Shown here: one piece after another, positions 12,360 to 13,888 of the stretch
Numbering within the stretch: position 1 is the stretch's first letter
How the letters are laid out: every line of letters starts with the position of its first letter
Origin: DATHWB01 sp040902855
Lineage (GTDB): Bacteria; Actinomycetota; Acidimicrobiia; Spongiisociales; ZC4RG35
Assembly: GCA_040902855.1 (NCBI GenBank)
Contig: JBBDWN010000151.1
Span: 1 to 13,888 of the forward strand
Length of the DNA stretch: 13,888 nt
Direction of reading: 5' to 3'
Notes under the pieces: model-generated
Seen by the model: the letters and a program-made list of their open reading frames with translations, nothing else
Database searches by the model: none
Told to the model about the DNA's origin: nothing
Translations under genes and position numbers: made by a program

Positions 12360-12916
12360 GACCGTTCCTCCTTGCTTCTTTCACGGGGTGAGTGTCCGGA
12401 GGACGTCTCGTTCTTTCGTGCGGCCTCGAGATTGTCTGCGAGCTTCTTCTTCGCCCGGTGCAAACGGATGGAAGCAGCGTTCGGAGTGAGGCCGAGAACG
12501 GCGGCGATCTCGGATGCGTCGAGTTGCTCCCATGCCCACAGACCCAGAAGTTCGCGGTCGGAGTCGGCCAGCCCGTCGAGCGCCGTCTGGAGTTCCGCAT
12601 CGAAAGGGATGTCCGCAGAGGGCGGGACTGGCCGTTCGGCCTGGGCGCGACGGACGAGACGGAGGTGACGACTGGCGGCCCGGCGGTGGTTGGCAAGCGT
12701 GCGTCGTGCCACGCCGTAGGCCCACGGGAGCCGGGCGTTGGGAGGAACGTCGTCGAGACGCCGCCAAAGGGTGAGCATCGTGTCGGCGACGATGTCGTCG
12801 ACCGCATCAGCGGCGGCGCGTCGGCGCACGTAGCGCTGCACCGGTTCGTACACCTCCGCGGCGAGTTGTTCGAAGCGGTGCCGTCGCCCCGAGCGGGCAG
12901 ATCGTTCGCCAATCAT
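12356..12916 (-). CDS. ECF-type RNA polymerase sigma factor
   Basis: 186 residues. Region 2 covers about 17-80 (FEQLAAEVYEPVQRYVRRR, DDIVADTMLTLWRRL, LPWAYGVARRTLANHRR). Region 4 covers about 108-160 with DRELLGLWAWEQLDASEIAA, VLGLTPNAASIRLHRAKKKL. The linker is short and the family's region 3 is missing, as expected for ECF factors. The final 25 residues are charged and disordered. The start ATG at 12916 lies at, or within a base or two of, the expected transcription start of the GGAACC/CGTCT promoter just upstream, so translation may be leaderless. It is followed by its anti-sigma partner with an overlap of 4 bp. Confidence 0.93.
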   Translation of the reverse strand: MIGERSARSGRRHRFEQLAAEVYEPVQRYVRRRAAADAVDDIVADTMLTLWRRLDDVPPNARLPWAYGVARRTLANHRRAASRHLRLVRRAQAERPVPPSADIPFDAELQTALDGLADSDRELLGLWAWEQLDASEIAAVLGLTPNAASIRLHRAKKKLADNLEAARKNETSSGHSPRERSKEERS

Positions 12917-12923
12917 GGCGATC

Positions 12924-12950
12924 AGACGACACGTGATGTCACCCGGTTCC
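12924..12950 (-). promoter_or_regulatory. ECF autoregulatory promoter (GGAACC-N16-CGTCT)
   Basis: On the minus strand GGAACC (12950-12945) is followed after exactly 16 bases by CGTCT (12928-12924), a classical ECF -35/-10 pair. The sigma ATG begins eight bases after the -10, about where transcription should start. This makes positive autoregulation by the encoded factor likely. A second GGAACC on the plus strand at 12967-12972 gives a GGTTCC-N16-GGAACC dyad, probably coincidental. Confidence 0.75.
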
Positions 12951-12974
12951 CGGGGAGTTGTACCGTGGAACCCG

Positions 12975-13888
12975 ATGGCATCACCAGACGAAGAACGAAT
13001 CGCACTTTTCCTCGACTACGAGAACCTGGCGATCGGCGCACGGGAAGCTCTGGGCGGTCTCGCCTTCGACTTCAAACCGATCGCCGACGCCCTTGCCGAG
13101 CGGGGGAGAGTCGTCTCCCGCAAGGCATACGCCGACTGGTCCTACTTCGACGAAGACCGCCGGATGCTCACTCGCAACCACGTCGAACTGATCGAGATCC
13201 CGCAGCGGATGGGGGCGGTTCGCAAGAACGCCGCCGACATCAAAATGGCGGTCGACGCGATCGAAGTTGCCTTCGAACGCAGTTATCTGACCACGTTCGT
13301 CATCTGCACCGGGGACTCGGACTTCACGCCGCTCGTCTACAAGCTGCGGGAGCTGAACAAGCGGGTGATCGGCGTCGGAATACGGGCATCGACCTCCAAG
13401 CTGCTGCCGCCGGCGTGTGACGAATTCCTCTTCTACGAGAATCTCGAAGGTGTGGAGTTGCGGGATGCCCCGGCCGACACTTCCAAGCCTGATCCGGCCC
13501 CACAGGAAGAGGAGCGGTCGGGCGATCAGGACGAGATCCAGCGTCTGATCGCGACGACGGTCAGCGGACTGTCGCGGTCTTCGGGCGATGCCGTGCTGGC
13601 GTCGTCGTTGAAGCGGGCGCTGATTCGCAAGGACCCCACGTTTACTGAGGCCGACCACGGGTTCCGGGCGTTCGGCGAGTTGCTGCGTCATCTCGAGTCC
13701 AAGCAGGTGATCACGCTGTCCGAAGGCCCGGCCGCCGGCGATCCGGTGGTGTCGCTCGCCTCCAACCCGGATGAGGCGCAGGCGTTCGAGCTTCTGGTGA
13801 AGGTGGTGAAGTCGATCGAGGAGAAGAACGGGTCGCCGCAGCTTTCGGGGCTCAAGAACCAGGTCCGCAAGCAGTCACCGGGATTCTC
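12975..13888 (+). CDS. NYN domain nuclease with OST-HTH/LOTUS-like domains, partial
   Basis: 304 codons are visible before the right edge; the C-terminus is missing. The N-terminal 150 residues form a NYN (PIN-like) domain: LFLDYEN with D14 and N17, ADIKMAVDA with D88 and D94, and TGDSDFTPL with D114 and D116. These acidic residues would hold the metal of an RNA-cleaving site. After a charged linker (165-185) comes a helical domain at about 188-262, ending in KQVITLSEG and VVSLA, that resembles an OST-HTH/LOTUS RNA-binding domain. A second similar unit begins near 270 (FELLVKVVKSIEEKNGS) and is cut by the edge. The role is likely RNA processing or decay. The start lies 58 bases from, and divergent to, the ECF sigma gene. 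Confidence 0.88.
   Translation, partial: MASPDEERIALFLDYENLAIGAREALGGLAFDFKPIADALAERGRVVSRKAYADWSYFDEDRRMLTRNHVELIEIPQRMGAVRKNAADIKMAVDAIEVAFERSYLTTFVICTGDSDFTPLVYKLRELNKRVIGVGIRASTSKLLPPACDEFLFYENLEGVELRDAPADTSKPDPAPQEEERSGDQDEIQRLIATTVSGLSRSSGDAVLASSLKRALIRKDPTFTEADHGFRAFGELLRHLESKQVITLSEGPAAGDPVVSLASNPDEAQAFELLVKVVKSIEEKNGSPQLSGLKNQVRKQSPGF

Noticed and set aside
12945..12972. GGTTCC-N16-GGAACC dyad as an operator
   Set aside because: The left arm is explained as the ECF -35 of the sigma gene; the right arm has no CGTC partner at the right distance, so the symmetry is probably chance.
12392..13420. Long plus-strand open frame of 342 codons
   Set aside because: It lies antisense to the sigma factor and then out of frame within the NYN gene; both real genes have clear domains, and this frame has none. 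High GC content creates such shadows.
12981..13691. 236-codon minus-strand frame
   Set aside because: Antisense shadow of the NYN gene.

Overview
The window is 13.9 kb of GC-rich bacterial chromosome. GC is very high at third codon positions, GTG starts are frequent, genes overlap by ATGA or GTGA, and several upstream regions are very short with weak Shine-Dalgarno signals. The gene families (PadR with a permease-prefix protein, DUF2795, an ECF sigma factor with a membrane anti-sigma factor, DUF6326, DUF302) fit an actinobacterium, perhaps an uncultured or marine lineage such as Acidimicrobiia. That placement is an inference; there is no rRNA or phylogenetic marker here.

Layout. (1) 1-916, minus strand: a PadR repressor and a membrane protein with a permease prefix domain, running off the left edge. 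(2) 917-1785: no intact gene. It holds a PadR-type operator, a 45-bp inverted repeat present as two copies facing each other (44/45 identical), and between them the fused, frame-disrupted remains of a divergent TetR regulator and a DUF6326-like membrane protein. (3) 1786-2739, plus: a zinc-free MDR alcohol dehydrogenase/quinone reductase. (4) 4590-2804, minus: MerR regulator, a small cysteine-bearing protein, and two SRPBCC proteins, with a MerR-type palindromic promoter at 4690-4719. (5) 4735-5897, plus: a DUF2795 protein overlapping an ADP-ribosylglycohydrolase. (6) 7435-6032, minus: a PLP-dependent group II decarboxylase-like enzyme. (7) 7578-10832, plus: an ABC-2 export operon (permease, two ATPases, TetR), every junction overlapping by 4 bp, with a promoter whose -10 sits in a 24-bp palindrome. 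(8) 10907-11776, plus: a DUF302 protein and a lipoprotein. (9) 12916-11778, minus: ECF sigma factor and transmembrane anti-sigma factor behind a GGAACC-N16-CGTCT promoter. (10) 12975 to the right edge, plus: a NYN nuclease with OST-HTH/LOTUS-like domains.

The window is mostly a set of small self-regulated modules (PadR, MerR, TetR, ECF), each with its regulator inside or beside the unit it should control. Two observations stand out. The two ABC ATPases carry complementary losses of catalytic motifs, so that only one of the two ATP sites of a heterodimer would be canonical. The inverted-repeat region around 990-1757 looks like the scar of a collapsed divergent regulatory locus whose flanking control sequence has stayed nearly identical while the genes inside decayed. 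I found no CRISPR array, tRNA, rRNA or recognisable transposase.
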